From contig CAYVEC010000035.1 in the NCBI GenBank assembly GCA_964450385.1, positions 1 to 13,070 on the forward strand: DNA of 13,070 bases, written 5' to 3'. The translations under genes were made by a program, and so were the position numbers. The DNA is from JAKLFA01 sp964450385 (GTDB taxonomy: Bacteria; Omnitrophota; Gorgyraeia; Zapsychrales; JANLHA01). How positions within the stretch are numbered: the stretch's first letter is position 1; each line of letters starts with the position of its first letter. The notes under the pieces are model-generated. The model saw nothing but the letters and a program-made list of their open reading frames with translations, searched no databases and had not been told where the DNA came from. Below are positions 1 to 7,075 of the stretch, piece by piece.

Positions 1-62
1 CGGACATTTCGTCCTCGGTCGCTCTTACACCTGCGATTCGGCAGGCCAACCCCTCTCTGAAA

Positions 63-98
63 GAAAACATGGATGCCCTAAAGGGCATCCATGTTTTC
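63..98 (-). terminator. Intrinsic terminator after tRNA-Asp
   Basis: A perfect inverted repeat with 16-base arms (63-78 and 83-98) surrounds a 4-base loop. On the minus strand the hairpin starts 5 bases after the CCA end of tRNA-Asp, and its 3' arm runs into TTTTCTTTC, a good U-tract. It therefore ends the tRNA-Val/tRNA-Asp transcript. The plus-strand reading has only a four-T run, so activity in that direction, for a convergent gene to the left, is possible but unproven. Confidence 0.85.
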
Positions 99-103
99 AA
101 AAC

Positions 104-180
104 TGGCGGGGCTGACGAGACTCGAACTCGCGACCTTCGGCGTGACAAGCCGACATTCTAACCAACTGAACTACAGCCCC
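104..180 (-). tRNA. tRNA-Asp (anticodon GTC)
   Basis: The minus strand folds into a full cloverleaf. The acceptor stem is GGGGCTG/CAGCCCC, the D arm begins GTTC, the anticodon stem is TCGGC/GCCGA around loop TTGTCAC (anticodon GTC), and the T arm is GCGAG-TTCGAGT-CTCGT. The discriminator base is G, as expected for Asp, and the 3' CCA is encoded (104-106). The closest match I recall is the E. coli tRNA-Asp body. It lies 66 bases downstream of tRNA-Val with no promoter seen between them, so it is probably co-transcribed and then processed. A small hairpin (200-212) lies in the spacer. Confidence 0.96.
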
Positions 181-246
181 GCGCGATATCACAACGCCGC
201 CTGACTCTCAGGTCCATCCCTACCCACGACGGCTTGCGGCAATCAA

Positions 247-319
247 TGGGCGGTGCTGGACTCGAACCAACGACCACCTGAATGTAAGTCAGGGACTCTA
301 CCAACTGAGCTAACCGCCC
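247..319 (-). tRNA. tRNA-Val (anticodon TAC)
   Basis: The minus strand gives a 73-base cloverleaf. The acceptor stem is GGGCGGT/ACCGCCC, the D stem is GCTC/GAGT, the anticodon stem is CCTGA/TCAGG around loop CTTACAT (anticodon TAC), and the T arm is GTTGG-TTCGAGT-CCAGC. The discriminator A, with A35 and C36, fits valine identity. The CCA end is not encoded (the discriminator is followed by TTG), unlike the neighbouring tRNA-Asp. A strong promoter lies just upstream at 354-382. Confidence 0.96.
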
Positions 320-353
320 AAAATTTTACCCCAGAACGCTCAAAGATTGACAA

Positions 354-382
354 ATCATACACTAAAACATTTTCTCTGTCAA
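354..382 (-). promoter_or_regulatory. Sigma-70 promoter of the tRNA-Val/tRNA-Asp unit
   Basis: On the minus strand there is a consensus -35 TTGACA (377-382), a spacer of exactly 17 bases, and -10 TATGAT (354-359; five of six consensus bases). Transcription should start near 347, giving a leader of about 28 bases before the mature tRNA-Val. It is the strongest promoter in the window and lies between the atpK stop (415) and the tRNA. Confidence 0.85.
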
Positions 383-414
383 CACCAAAAACCCATCCTC
401 CCGCGGACCCACGT

Positions 415-897
415 CTACAGGGCCGCTGGAAGAGCCGGTGCAAGCGGCGCGATCGCACTCGCCGAGATCATAAAGAACACCATGACAAAGAGCGCCACCG
501 TCTCAATAACGCCGAGCACGATCATATAATTCACAAACCCCTTACCCGTTTCAGCCAAGGCGTCGCACGCCCCAGCCGCGGCCTTGCCCTGCATCCAGGC
601 CGAGACACCGAGGGCCAGACCGCCGAGCAGTCCGAAGCCCCAGGCATAAACCCCCTGCGCGACCAACCCCCTCAGGGTGATCAGGAGCAAAAAGCCATAG
701 ATCGTCTGCGTTAACGGCGCACCCACAAAGGCTAGAAGTAAAAAAGGCGCGGCCTTGTTCTGCGCATAACATTTTTTCCAGGCGCCGATCGCGGCCATGC
801 CCGCGGCCCCGGCACCAAGCCCAGAACCGACCGCGGCCAGGGCAACGGCCCCGGCGATCCCCAGATCCTTCAACTGCACAAGCATACTTGTATCCAT
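415..897 (-). CDS. atpK: V-type ATPase subunit K (rotor ring proteolipid)
   Basis: Membrane subunit that forms the rotating ring and carries the transported ion. The 160 residues form two homologous helical hairpins (roughly 10-75 and 82-145), a double-hairpin proteolipid of normal length for bacterial V-type K subunits. The ion site is readable: hairpin 1 has P61-L-T63-Q64 before IYGF, and hairpin 2 has W-M-Q103-GK and I-E132-T. These align with Thr64, Gln65, Gln110 and Glu139 of Enterococcus hirae NtpK, the Na+ ligands known from its structure; only the second hairpin keeps the carboxylate. The start ATG follows GGGAG with a 6-base gap. The gene sits 37 bases after atpI and ends the operon. 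The tail is Ala/Pro-rich. No clear terminator follows, only a weak GC stretch and a T5 run near 385-410. Confidence 0.95.
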   Translation of the reverse strand: MDTSMLVQLKDLGIAGAVALAAVGSGLGAGAAGMAAIGAWKKCYAQNKAAPFLLLAFVGAPLTQTIYGFLLLITLRGLVAQGVYAWGFGLLGGLALGVSAWMQGKAAAGACDALAETGKGFVNYMIVLGVIETVALFVMVFFMISASAIAPLAPALPAAL

Positions 898-934
898 ACG
901 GGTCTCCCTTGTTGATCGTTATCCACCGCGCCGG

Positions 935-2710
935 TCACCCCCGGACGCGGCCTTTCTTTTCCTGAACGAACGGGGCATACCTCACCCCGGTCCATTGAAT
1001 GTTCATGTGATTCGAGAACTCCAGCACATTAAGCCGCACCCCGTGCACAAGGATCGACATCCCGCCGAGCACCATATCCAAGGCATGCCCGATCACGAGG
1101 ATCACGACCGTGACCAGCCCCGCGAACACATTCCCGAACCCGATGCCGAGCGCGATCTCGTTAAACGCGTCCGCGATCGCGACCGAGGCCATGCCCACGG
1201 CGAACAATCGGATATACGAGATGACATCCGTAAACGAATTCACGCACCCGCCGAAGAACTCGGCCACGCCCCGGGCGATCATCTTAAACGGATTGCGGTC
1301 CCAGCCGCTGCCGAGCACAATGCCCGCGGCCCCACCGATCATGAGGGCAGGCGCCCATCCCGGCATCACCTCCGACAGGATCAGCTGCCGGACGAGGAAG
1401 AACATCCCCCAGATCCACGCGCCCCATCCGATCTGGCCCACCGCCTGAATCGACGGAAAATACAAGGCGGCTCGCCAGAAGTGCGCGAGACTCAGCTGAA
1501 GCGCGCCCAAGAGGAAACAAACACGCTGAACATTCGCGCTCTCCGTGAGCCAGGGCGAGAGCGGCGGAAAGATCCCGATCAGCCATTTCTGGCCGAAAAA
1601 GGTGCCGGTGAGCGCGCCCCATACCACGGTCGCGCCCGCCAAGAGATACATCAGGATAAAAACAGCGGGATTCCCGATCCGCTTTCCGGCCTTCATCTGG
1701 GCCCAGAGGGTTCCCAGCCCCAAGACCGCGCCGTAACCCGCGTCGCCGATAAGGATCCCGAAAAAGATCGAAAAAAAGATCAAGAAGATCGCGCTGATAT
1801 CGGTCTCGCGGTAACCGGGCAGGATATCGATCATAGACATCACCGGCTCCACCACCTCGACCCAGCGGGGATTCCGGACCAGGGTCGGCACCTCGTCATC
1901 ATCGCGGGGATCCTCGATCAAAAGGGCCCACTGCTCGTCCCGGGCCAGGGCCTCAAGCTGCGCGGCGCGGTCCGCAGGACAGAATCCCTCGATCACGGCA
2001 AGCTCGTCGGCCCGGCCGCGGCCCGCGAGCGCCTCCTGATAGGCAAGCCGGGCATGAAGGACACGCTCTCCGTCGCGGAGGGCGTCACGATACCGCGCGG
2101 ACTCGGCAATAAACCGCTCGATCTGCGCCTTTTCCCTCGCATCATTCTCCAGGAGAACGCGCATCTGCCCGAGACCGATCCGCGGCAGATCGATCCGCTG
2201 GCCCGGCAGGGAGAACTCCCCGCGGCTGACCGCCACGAGCCGCACGATCCCCTCGCCCTCAAAGATCCTCTCGACGGCAACACCGTCAGGGATCTCGGAC
2301 AGCGCGGTCTGCGGCAGGGCATAAAGTTCAATGTGGATCCCCTGCTTGCGTAAGGCCTCGATCTCATGGACATCAAAATCGCCCCACGGTTCCCACTGAT
2401 GGATCCGGGACGCGAGGTCATGAATGCTGTCATCGAGCTCGCGGAGCCGGCGCATGGCGTTCAGCACCTGGGCAAAGACCTCCTCCCAGTGGCGGCACGC
2501 TTCCTGCGGCGCCGGGTCCTTGACCTGGGACAACCGGGTCACGACCTCGCCGAGGCGTTCGACCTCCTGACGGAGGTGTTCGATGCGCTCGCCCTGCGGA
2601 AGGGTCTGATGCGTGAGATGGACCGCCCCGAGACCGCCGAGGGCCGAAAGCCCGGCCTGCGCCCCTGCGTCCTCAAGCACGATATAAATTTTTTTCATCG
2701 CGACAATCAT
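935..2710 (-). CDS. atpI: V-type ATPase subunit I (membrane stator, a-subunit)
   Basis: 591-residue stator subunit that holds the ion half-channels against the K ring. The soluble N-terminal half (about 1-300) is partly coiled coil (40-100 and 185-230). The C-terminal half has the membrane helices, starting near 303, with GDAGYG at 322-327. The family's essential arginine is R501 in ISYIRLFAVG, and a second conserved Arg/Glu pair lies in HGVRLNVLEF (R559, E564). I chose the ATG at 2710 because AGGGG lies 5-6 bases upstream and it leaves 10 bases after the atpD stop; a longer reading frame overlapping atpD codes an Arg/Pro-rich unrelated leader. An alternative ATG is four codons in (2698). The length is somewhat short of the 620-660 residues common in the family, in the soluble part. 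Confidence 0.94.
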   Translation of the reverse strand: MIVAMKKIYIVLEDAGAQAGLSALGGLGAVHLTHQTLPQGERIEHLRQEVERLGEVVTRLSQVKDPAPQEACRHWEEVFAQVLNAMRRLRELDDSIHDLASRIHQWEPWGDFDVHEIEALRKQGIHIELYALPQTALSEIPDGVAVERIFEGEGIVRLVAVSRGEFSLPGQRIDLPRIGLGQMRVLLENDAREKAQIERFIAESARYRDALRDGERVLHARLAYQEALAGRGRADELAVIEGFCPADRAAQLEALARDEQWALLIEDPRDDDEVPTLVRNPRWVEVVEPVMSMIDILPGYRETDISAIFLIFFSIFFGILIGDAGYGAVLGLGTLWAQMKAGKRIGNPAVFILMYLLAGATVVWGALTGTFFGQKWLIGIFPPLSPWLTESANVQRVCFLLGALQLSLAHFWRAALYFPSIQAVGQIGWGAWIWGMFFLVRQLILSEVMPGWAPALMIGGAAGIVLGSGWDRNPFKMIARGVAEFFGGCVNSFTDVISYIRLFAVGMASVAIADAFNEIALGIGFGNVFAGLVTVVILVIGHALDMVLGGMSILVHGVRLNVLEFSNHMNIQWTGVRYAPFVQEKKGRVRG

Positions 2711-2720
2711 CGTTGCCCCT

Positions 2721-3389
2721 CTACCCCGCGACCACCGCGGCTTCAGCGGCGCCGGCGGCGCCGGCCGTCTCAATCTTCTTCTTCGCCACCTTTGAGATCC
2801 CGACGGCATTCGCCTGCTGGTCCCCCATATAGATCATGATCTTGCGGATATTCGCCTCACACTCCGGGATCTTGATCTTCTCAAAAAGATTCACGCGCTG
2901 CGACGTGCTCCGGAGTTCCCGCTCGAGGCACCGGACCTCCTCGTCCATGACGGCGATCGCGACGATCATCTTGACCATGACGCGCAGGGCCGCGATCCCC
3001 CGCTCGAGCCAGAGCGGGGCCTCAAACGGATCGATCTCATAATCATCAAATTCCACCGCCTCAAGGACCGGCACATGGGCGCCGGCGATATTCGCGCGCC
3101 CGAGACGGATCTTTTTCGGGGCGGTCGCCGCGGCAAGATCCGCGACCGGTCTTCCGTCAGGCCGAAGCCGGGCGATCTCGGGATCCGCAAGGACCCCGGC
3201 CCAGCCCTGAATGACAATCTGCTCGCGCTCAAGCTCGGCCTGCTGTTCGGCGATGCGCTTGCGCGCGGCCCCGATCGTGATCTGGAGCTGCTGTTTCTTC
3301 AGCTGAAGGGTCGGCAGATAACGGCGGAACTGCCCGAGGGCGTCGCGCTGCCGTTTCAATTCGCCTTTTGTCAATTTGATCTTGGCCAT
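2721..3389 (-). CDS. atpD: V-type ATPase subunit D (central rotor shaft)
   Basis: 222-residue subunit that forms the central shaft, transmitting rotation from the A3B3 head to the membrane ring. The N-terminal helix begins MAKIKLTKGELKRQR and continues as a long amphipathic coiled coil to about residue 60. The C-terminal helix has RSTSQRVNLFEKIKIPE, the conserved R-x-T-x-x-R-V-N-x-L/F-E signature of the family. The last 20 or so residues are Ala/Gly-rich, coded by a GC-rich stretch with a repeated GGCGCC. The start ATG lies 16 bases past the atpB stop, with GTGAGGG just before it. In many V-type enzymes subunit F binds this shaft; no F gene is found here. Confidence 0.94.
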   Translation of the reverse strand: MAKIKLTKGELKRQRDALGQFRRYLPTLQLKKQQLQITIGAARKRIAEQQAELEREQIVIQGWAGVLADPEIARLRPDGRPVADLAAATAPKKIRLGRANIAGAHVPVLEAVEFDDYEIDPFEAPLWLERGIAALRVMVKMIVAIAVMDEEVRCLERELRSTSQRVNLFEKIKIPECEANIRKIMIYMGDQQANAVGISKVAKKKIETAGAAGAAEAAVVAG

Positions 3390-3405
3390 ACCCTCACCCG
3401 GCGCC

Positions 3406-4704
3406 TCACGCGCGCTGTTTCCAAAATTTCTGAATCAGCTTGTCCTTGATCCCGGTCTCGGCCGGCTCAAAACAGTCGCCCAGGATCTCCCAGCCCTTAT
3501 CGAGGGCCTCTTCGAGCGGGATATTCACGGAAAGGTCCATGAGCTCGCGCTCAAAACGCGCGCCGTATTTAAGCAGTTTCTCATCCCAGCGGCTCATCTC
3601 AAACCCGAGGGCCTTCTTTTCCAGCGTCGAACGATAATCGGCGAACAACTGGATCATCCGGTCCATGATCGCCCGATGGTCCTCGCGCGTCTCGCCGTTG
3701 ACCTGCTGTTTCAACCGGCTCAGGGATCCGAACGGCTCGATGCGGCCGCCCTTTAAATAAAACTGGCCCTCGGTAATATATCCCGTATTGTCCGGAACCG
3801 GATGGGTCACGTCATCGCCGGGCATCGTGGTAACCGCAAGAACCGTGATCGATCCGGCGCCGTCAAAATCCACGGCCTTTTCATAACGGGCCGCGAGCTG
3901 GCTGTAGAGGTCCCCGGGATACCCCCGGTTCGACGGAATCTGCTCCATCGTGATCGCGATCTCCTTTAAGGCGTCCGCGAAATTCGTCATGTCCGTCAAG
4001 AGGACCAGAACGCGTTTCCCGGCCAGGGCGAACTTCTCGGCCGCGGCCAGGCACATATCCGGGACGAGCAGGCATTCAACGGTCGGGTCCGCCGCCGTAT
4101 GGATAAACAGGACCGAACGCGACAGGGCCCCGTGGGCCTCAAAGGTGTCTTTGAAAAACAGGTAGTCATCAAATTTCAGCCCCATACCGCCGAGGATAAT
4201 AAGGTCGACCTCGGCCTGCATCGCGATGCGGGCCAGGAGCGGATTATACGGCTCACCCGCGATCGAAAAGATCGGGAGTTTCTGGGATTCGACTAAGGTG
4301 TTGAAGACATCGATCATGGGGATCCCGGTCCGGACCATGTTCTTGGGCACGATCCTCTTTGCCGGGTTCACCGACGGGCCGCCGATCGGGATCATGTTGT
4401 CCTCGAGCGGGGTCCCGCGGTCGCGCGGCTGGCCGCTGCCGTCAAAGATCCGGCCGAGCAGATTATCGGAGAACGAGACCTGCATCGGGTGCCGGAGAAA
4501 ACGGACCCGGTCGTTCGTGGAGATCCCGCGGCTCCCGGCCAGGACCTGAAGCGAGACGCGCTTCCCGTCCAGCCGGATGACCTGCGCGAGCGAGACCCCC
4601 TGACGGGTTCGGATCTCGGCGAGTTCCCGGGACGCCACCCCCTCGGCCTCGACCGTGATCACGTCCCCGGCGATCTGAAGGATATCACTGTAGACTTTCT
4701 GCAT
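3406..4704 (-). CDS. atpB: V-type ATPase subunit B (non-catalytic head subunit)
   Basis: 432-residue subunit alternating with A in the hexameric head, carrying the non-catalytic nucleotide interface. An N-terminal beta-barrel (1-70) precedes the Rossmann-type core. The P-loop position holds SIAGEPYNPLLARIA (147-161) with no GKT, which is normal for subunit B. The conserved VLVLLTDMTNFADAL (232-246), YPGDLYSQLA (262-271) and SLSRLKQQV (327-335) are all present. I start at the ATG at 4704, preceded by AAAGGA with a 6-base gap. A TTG seven codons upstream is in frame but lacks a ribosome site. The gene begins 57 bases after atpA ends. Compared with archaeal B subunits, the wording around residue 150 resembles the chlamydial/spirochaetal type (recollection, not alignment). 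Confidence 0.95.
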   Translation of the reverse strand: MQKVYSDILQIAGDVITVEAEGVASRELAEIRTRQGVSLAQVIRLDGKRVSLQVLAGSRGISTNDRVRFLRHPMQVSFSDNLLGRIFDGSGQPRDRGTPLEDNMIPIGGPSVNPAKRIVPKNMVRTGIPMIDVFNTLVESQKLPIFSIAGEPYNPLLARIAMQAEVDLIILGGMGLKFDDYLFFKDTFEAHGALSRSVLFIHTAADPTVECLLVPDMCLAAAEKFALAGKRVLVLLTDMTNFADALKEIAITMEQIPSNRGYPGDLYSQLAARYEKAVDFDGAGSITVLAVTTMPGDDVTHPVPDNTGYITEGQFYLKGGRIEPFGSLSRLKQQVNGETREDHRAIMDRMIQLFADYRSTLEKKALGFEMSRWDEKLLKYGARFERELMDLSVNIPLEEALDKGWEILGDCFEPAETGIKDKLIQKFWKQRA

Positions 4705-4710
4705 ACACGT

Positions 4711-4716
4711 TCCTTT
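4711..4716 (-). promoter_or_regulatory. Ribosome binding site deciding the atpB start
   Basis: AAAGGA on the minus strand lies 6 bases before the ATG at 4704. It favours that start over the in-frame TTG at 4725, which has no Shine-Dalgarno sequence. Confidence 0.7.
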
Positions 4717-4761
4717 GGTAACCAACTCTTCGTAACAAACGCCGCCGCGCGTTCCGGCCGC

Positions 4762-6489
4762 TTAATCCCCCTGGATCCTTTCCATCATCTCCCGCTCGAT
4801 CCGTTTGAACTCCTCACCCTGAAATTCTGCCGTGTTCCAATTGATGAAACGCTGCCTGAGATCCTGAAAGAACGCACGCGCCTCGTCTTTGGACGAGAAC
4901 GAGAAGTCGTGCGCAAGGATCCGTTCGAGCGCCCCGAAGACATAGAGCTGCCGCTCGCGCGGGGTGAACTCGTCGACCTGGTCAAAGGCGTTCTGCTGAA
5001 GATACACGGAATCAAAGAAATCACCTTTCAAATAAACGATAAAATCCTCGATCGACGTCCCTTCCTCGCCGACAACCTTCATCATCTGCGCAATATTGCT
5101 CCCCTGACGGAGAAACCCGAGGGCCGTTGCGACCCGGGCGCTGTCAATAAAACTCGGATACTTGCTCCAGCTCTCTAAGGGATCAATCGCGGGATACCGG
5201 CGGGCATCGGAGCGGGCGCGTGAGAGCCCGTGAAAGGCGCCCACAACCTTGAGGGTTCCCTGGGTGACCGGCTCCTCGAAATTCCCTCCGGCCGGCGAGA
5301 CCGTGCCGCCGATCGTAACCGACGCGGTCGAACCGTCCCAAAGCTGAACAAGACCGGCCCGCTCATAAAATGAGGCGATCCGTGATTCGAGGTACGCCGG
5401 AAAGGCCTCCTCGCCGGGAATCTCCTCAAGGCGCCCCGACATCTCGCGCATCGCCTGCGCCCAACGCGACGTCGAATCTGCGAGGAGAAGGACATGAAGC
5501 CCCATCTGACGATAATATTCCGCGAGCGTCACCGCGGTATAAACCGACGATTCACGCGCGGCGACCGGCATGGAACTTGTATTACAAATGATGATCGTCC
5601 GTTCCATAAGGGTGCGGCCCGTGCGCGGGTCCTGAAGATGCGGAAATTCCTTTAAGATCTCGACGACCTCGCCGGCGCGCTCCCCGCAGGCCGCGACCAC
5701 GACCACATCGACCTCGGCGTGGCGGCTCAGGAGATGCTGCAGCACGGTCTTGCCGGCGCCGAACGGACCAGGGGTGCAGAACGTCCCGCCGACGGCGACG
5801 GGCACGAGCGTATCGATGATGCGGATCTTGGTCGTAAGCGGGTCTTTCGGTTTTAATTTCTTCGCGTACGCCGTGATCGGGACCTTGACCGGCCAGCGCT
5901 GATGCATCTTGACCTCATGGTTCGTCCCGGACCGGTCGCGCAGCCGGGCGATCGTCTGGTCGATCGTGTACTCGCCCTGGCCGGCGATCTCCACGACCTC
6001 AAGCGTCTCGTCCTGAAAACGGAACGGCACCATGATCGAATGGTTGAAGATCCCCTCGGGCACGGTCCCGAGCCGCTGTCCGCTGCGCAGCCGGTCCCCG
6101 ACCTTGGCCGCCGGCGCGAACGCCCATGTCTTCTCGCGGTCCAGGGCCTCGAGATACGCGCCGCGTTTCAGAAAGAACCCAAACTGCTCGGCCAGGGCCG
6201 GCAGGGGATTCTGAAGACCGTCATACACCTGAGTCAATAATCCCGGCCCCAGGTCCACGCTCAACAGCTCGCCGCTGAATTCCACGGGCTGGCCTACCGT
6301 CACCCCGATCGTGTCTTCAAAGACCTGCAGTTCCGCCCGGCGGCCCTTGACCCGGATGACCTCGGCCTTCAGACGCTCATCACCGACGACCACATAGGCC
6401 ACCTCATTCTGAATGACGGGGTCGTGAAAGGCCACCGCCACCATATTCCCGTTGACACCGATCACCTGCCCTGTTCGTCTCGTTTCCAC
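4762..6489 (-). CDS. atpA: V-type ATPase subunit A (catalytic ATP-binding subunit)
   Basis: 575-residue catalytic subunit that binds and hydrolyses (or makes) ATP in the A3B3 head. The N-terminal barrel begins TRRTGQVIGVNGNMVAVAF. The 'bulge' domain unique to A subunits falls at about 105-200. The P-loop is GPFGAGKT (about 241-248), followed by ACGERAGEV. Walker B is LLLADSTSRW (about 334-343), with MSGRLEEIPGEEAFPAYL just after, a hallmark block of the family. I chose the GTG at 6489 because a strong GAGGAG lies 6 bases before it. A longer frame from GTG at 6522, directly after the DUF2764 gene, would add 11 residues but has no ribosome site. Length is normal for the family. The neighbour order E-C-A-B supports the call. 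Confidence 0.97.
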   Translation of the reverse strand: METRRTGQVIGVNGNMVAVAFHDPVIQNEVAYVVVGDERLKAEVIRVKGRRAELQVFEDTIGVTVGQPVEFSGELLSVDLGPGLLTQVYDGLQNPLPALAEQFGFFLKRGAYLEALDREKTWAFAPAAKVGDRLRSGQRLGTVPEGIFNHSIMVPFRFQDETLEVVEIAGQGEYTIDQTIARLRDRSGTNHEVKMHQRWPVKVPITAYAKKLKPKDPLTTKIRIIDTLVPVAVGGTFCTPGPFGAGKTVLQHLLSRHAEVDVVVVAACGERAGEVVEILKEFPHLQDPRTGRTLMERTIIICNTSSMPVAARESSVYTAVTLAEYYRQMGLHVLLLADSTSRWAQAMREMSGRLEEIPGEEAFPAYLESRIASFYERAGLVQLWDGSTASVTIGGTVSPAGGNFEEPVTQGTLKVVGAFHGLSRARSDARRYPAIDPLESWSKYPSFIDSARVATALGFLRQGSNIAQMMKVVGEEGTSIEDFIVYLKGDFFDSVYLQQNAFDQVDEFTPRERQLYVFGALERILAHDFSFSSKDEARAFFQDLRQRFINWNTAEFQGEEFKRIEREMMERIQGD

Positions 6490-6495
6490 GGATCT

Positions 6496-6501
6496 CTCCT
6501 C
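6496..6501 (-). promoter_or_regulatory. Ribosome binding site deciding the atpA start
   Basis: GAGGAG on the minus strand ends 6 bases before the GTG at 6489. It is among the clearest Shine-Dalgarno sequences in the window and supports the shorter reading of AtpA. Confidence 0.75.
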
Positions 6502-6522
6502 ACGTAACAATCCCGCTGACAC

Positions 6523-7071
6523 CTATGATGTTAATGCCTGCCCGGCGGTGACGCCCGCCGCGGCCTCGATCGCCTCAAGCGCCTCGGTCCCGGCCTCAGA
6601 GGTCAGGACCGCCATCCGCTCGATCATCTTGAGCCGCAGGGCGTAGCCGAAAATATATTCGAGATCAAAAAAATGCCCCCGCGTCATCTCCTCCGCATGA
6701 TCCCACATCAACCGGAGAATCATTTTTTCAGCCTCAAGGAGATTCTCCTGACGCGAGGCCTGCGCCACCGTCTCCATCACCGCCGGATCAAACCCGCGCT
6801 GGATCGCGCCCGCCGGGGCCTTTTCAGCCCGGGACGGGCTCGCGGCAACGATCTCATGCCGGAGTTCCCGCATCCACTGCCCCCACCGCCGCACGAACGG
6901 GTGGCCCGCTCCCGCGAGATCGCCGTCGATGACCCGGCCGAGATCAGCACTGTCCTCAGCGGACAAGAGGCGCTCCGCATCACGGCGGAACTCCTCAAGG
7001 GACACCGGCATCGGCCCCTGAAGCGAGGCCATGGGCAGCGTCGCGGCAAAATAATAATAGGCGCGGCTCAT
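6523..7071 (-). CDS. DUF2764 protein, probable subunit C-like part of V-type ATPase
   Basis: 182-residue protein between subunits E and A. The start SRAYYYFAATLPMASLQ followed by MPVSLEEFRRDAERLL matches the opening I know from the DUF2764 family, found beside V-type ATPase genes in Chlamydia and Bacteroidetes. The second half is helical, with LEAEKMILRLMWDHAEEM and FFDLEYIFGYALRLKMIERM, a pattern like the end of the archaeal/V-type subunit C (AC39) fold. In archaeal operons subunit C occupies this general position, so I infer that it bridges the rotor shaft to the K ring. Nothing in the sequence proves this. The gene starts only 4 bases after the atpE stop and ends one codon before the longest possible atpA frame. 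The ribosome site (GGGA) is weak, so translation may be coupled to atpE. There is no signal peptide or membrane segment. Confidence 0.85.
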   Translation of the reverse strand: MSRAYYYFAATLPMASLQGPMPVSLEEFRRDAERLLSAEDSADLGRVIDGDLAGAGHPFVRRWGQWMRELRHEIVAASPSRAEKAPAGAIQRGFDPAVMETVAQASRQENLLEAEKMILRLMWDHAEEMTRGHFFDLEYIFGYALRLKMIERMAVLTSEAGTEALEAIEAAAGVTAGQALTS

Positions 7072-7075
7072 CTGT

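Noticed and set aside
1..60. Open frame on the plus strand ending in TGA at 58-60, possibly the tail of a convergent gene
   Set aside because: Only 19 codons are visible, Arg/Leu/Pro-rich with no recognisable motif. The terminator at 63-98 is explained by the tRNA unit. A minus-strand ATG at 5-7 with GAGGA before it is equally possible, so neither is called.
797..2353. 518-codon open frame on the plus strand opposite atpI and atpK
   Set aside because: It is the antisense shadow of clearly recognisable genes. Its product is His/Arg/Pro/Asp-rich with no domain, as expected from reading GC-rich codons backwards. Other long antisense frames (for example 4489-5178 and 9168-9872) fail for the same reason.
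2735..2762. GC-rich repeat with two GGCGCC palindromes
   Set aside because: It codes the Ala/Gly-rich tail of AtpD in frame and is too short and too composition-driven to be a repeat element.
2711..2809. N-terminal extension of AtpI overlapping the end of atpD
   Set aside because: The extra 33 residues are Arg/Pro-rich, come from the reading frame over the Ala/Gly-rich atpD tail, and lack homology to the family; the ATG at 2710 has a good ribosome site.
4210..4270. Missing P-loop in AtpB as a sign of a damaged gene
   Set aside because: V-type B subunits naturally lack the GKT motif; the rest of the family signatures are intact, so this is normal.
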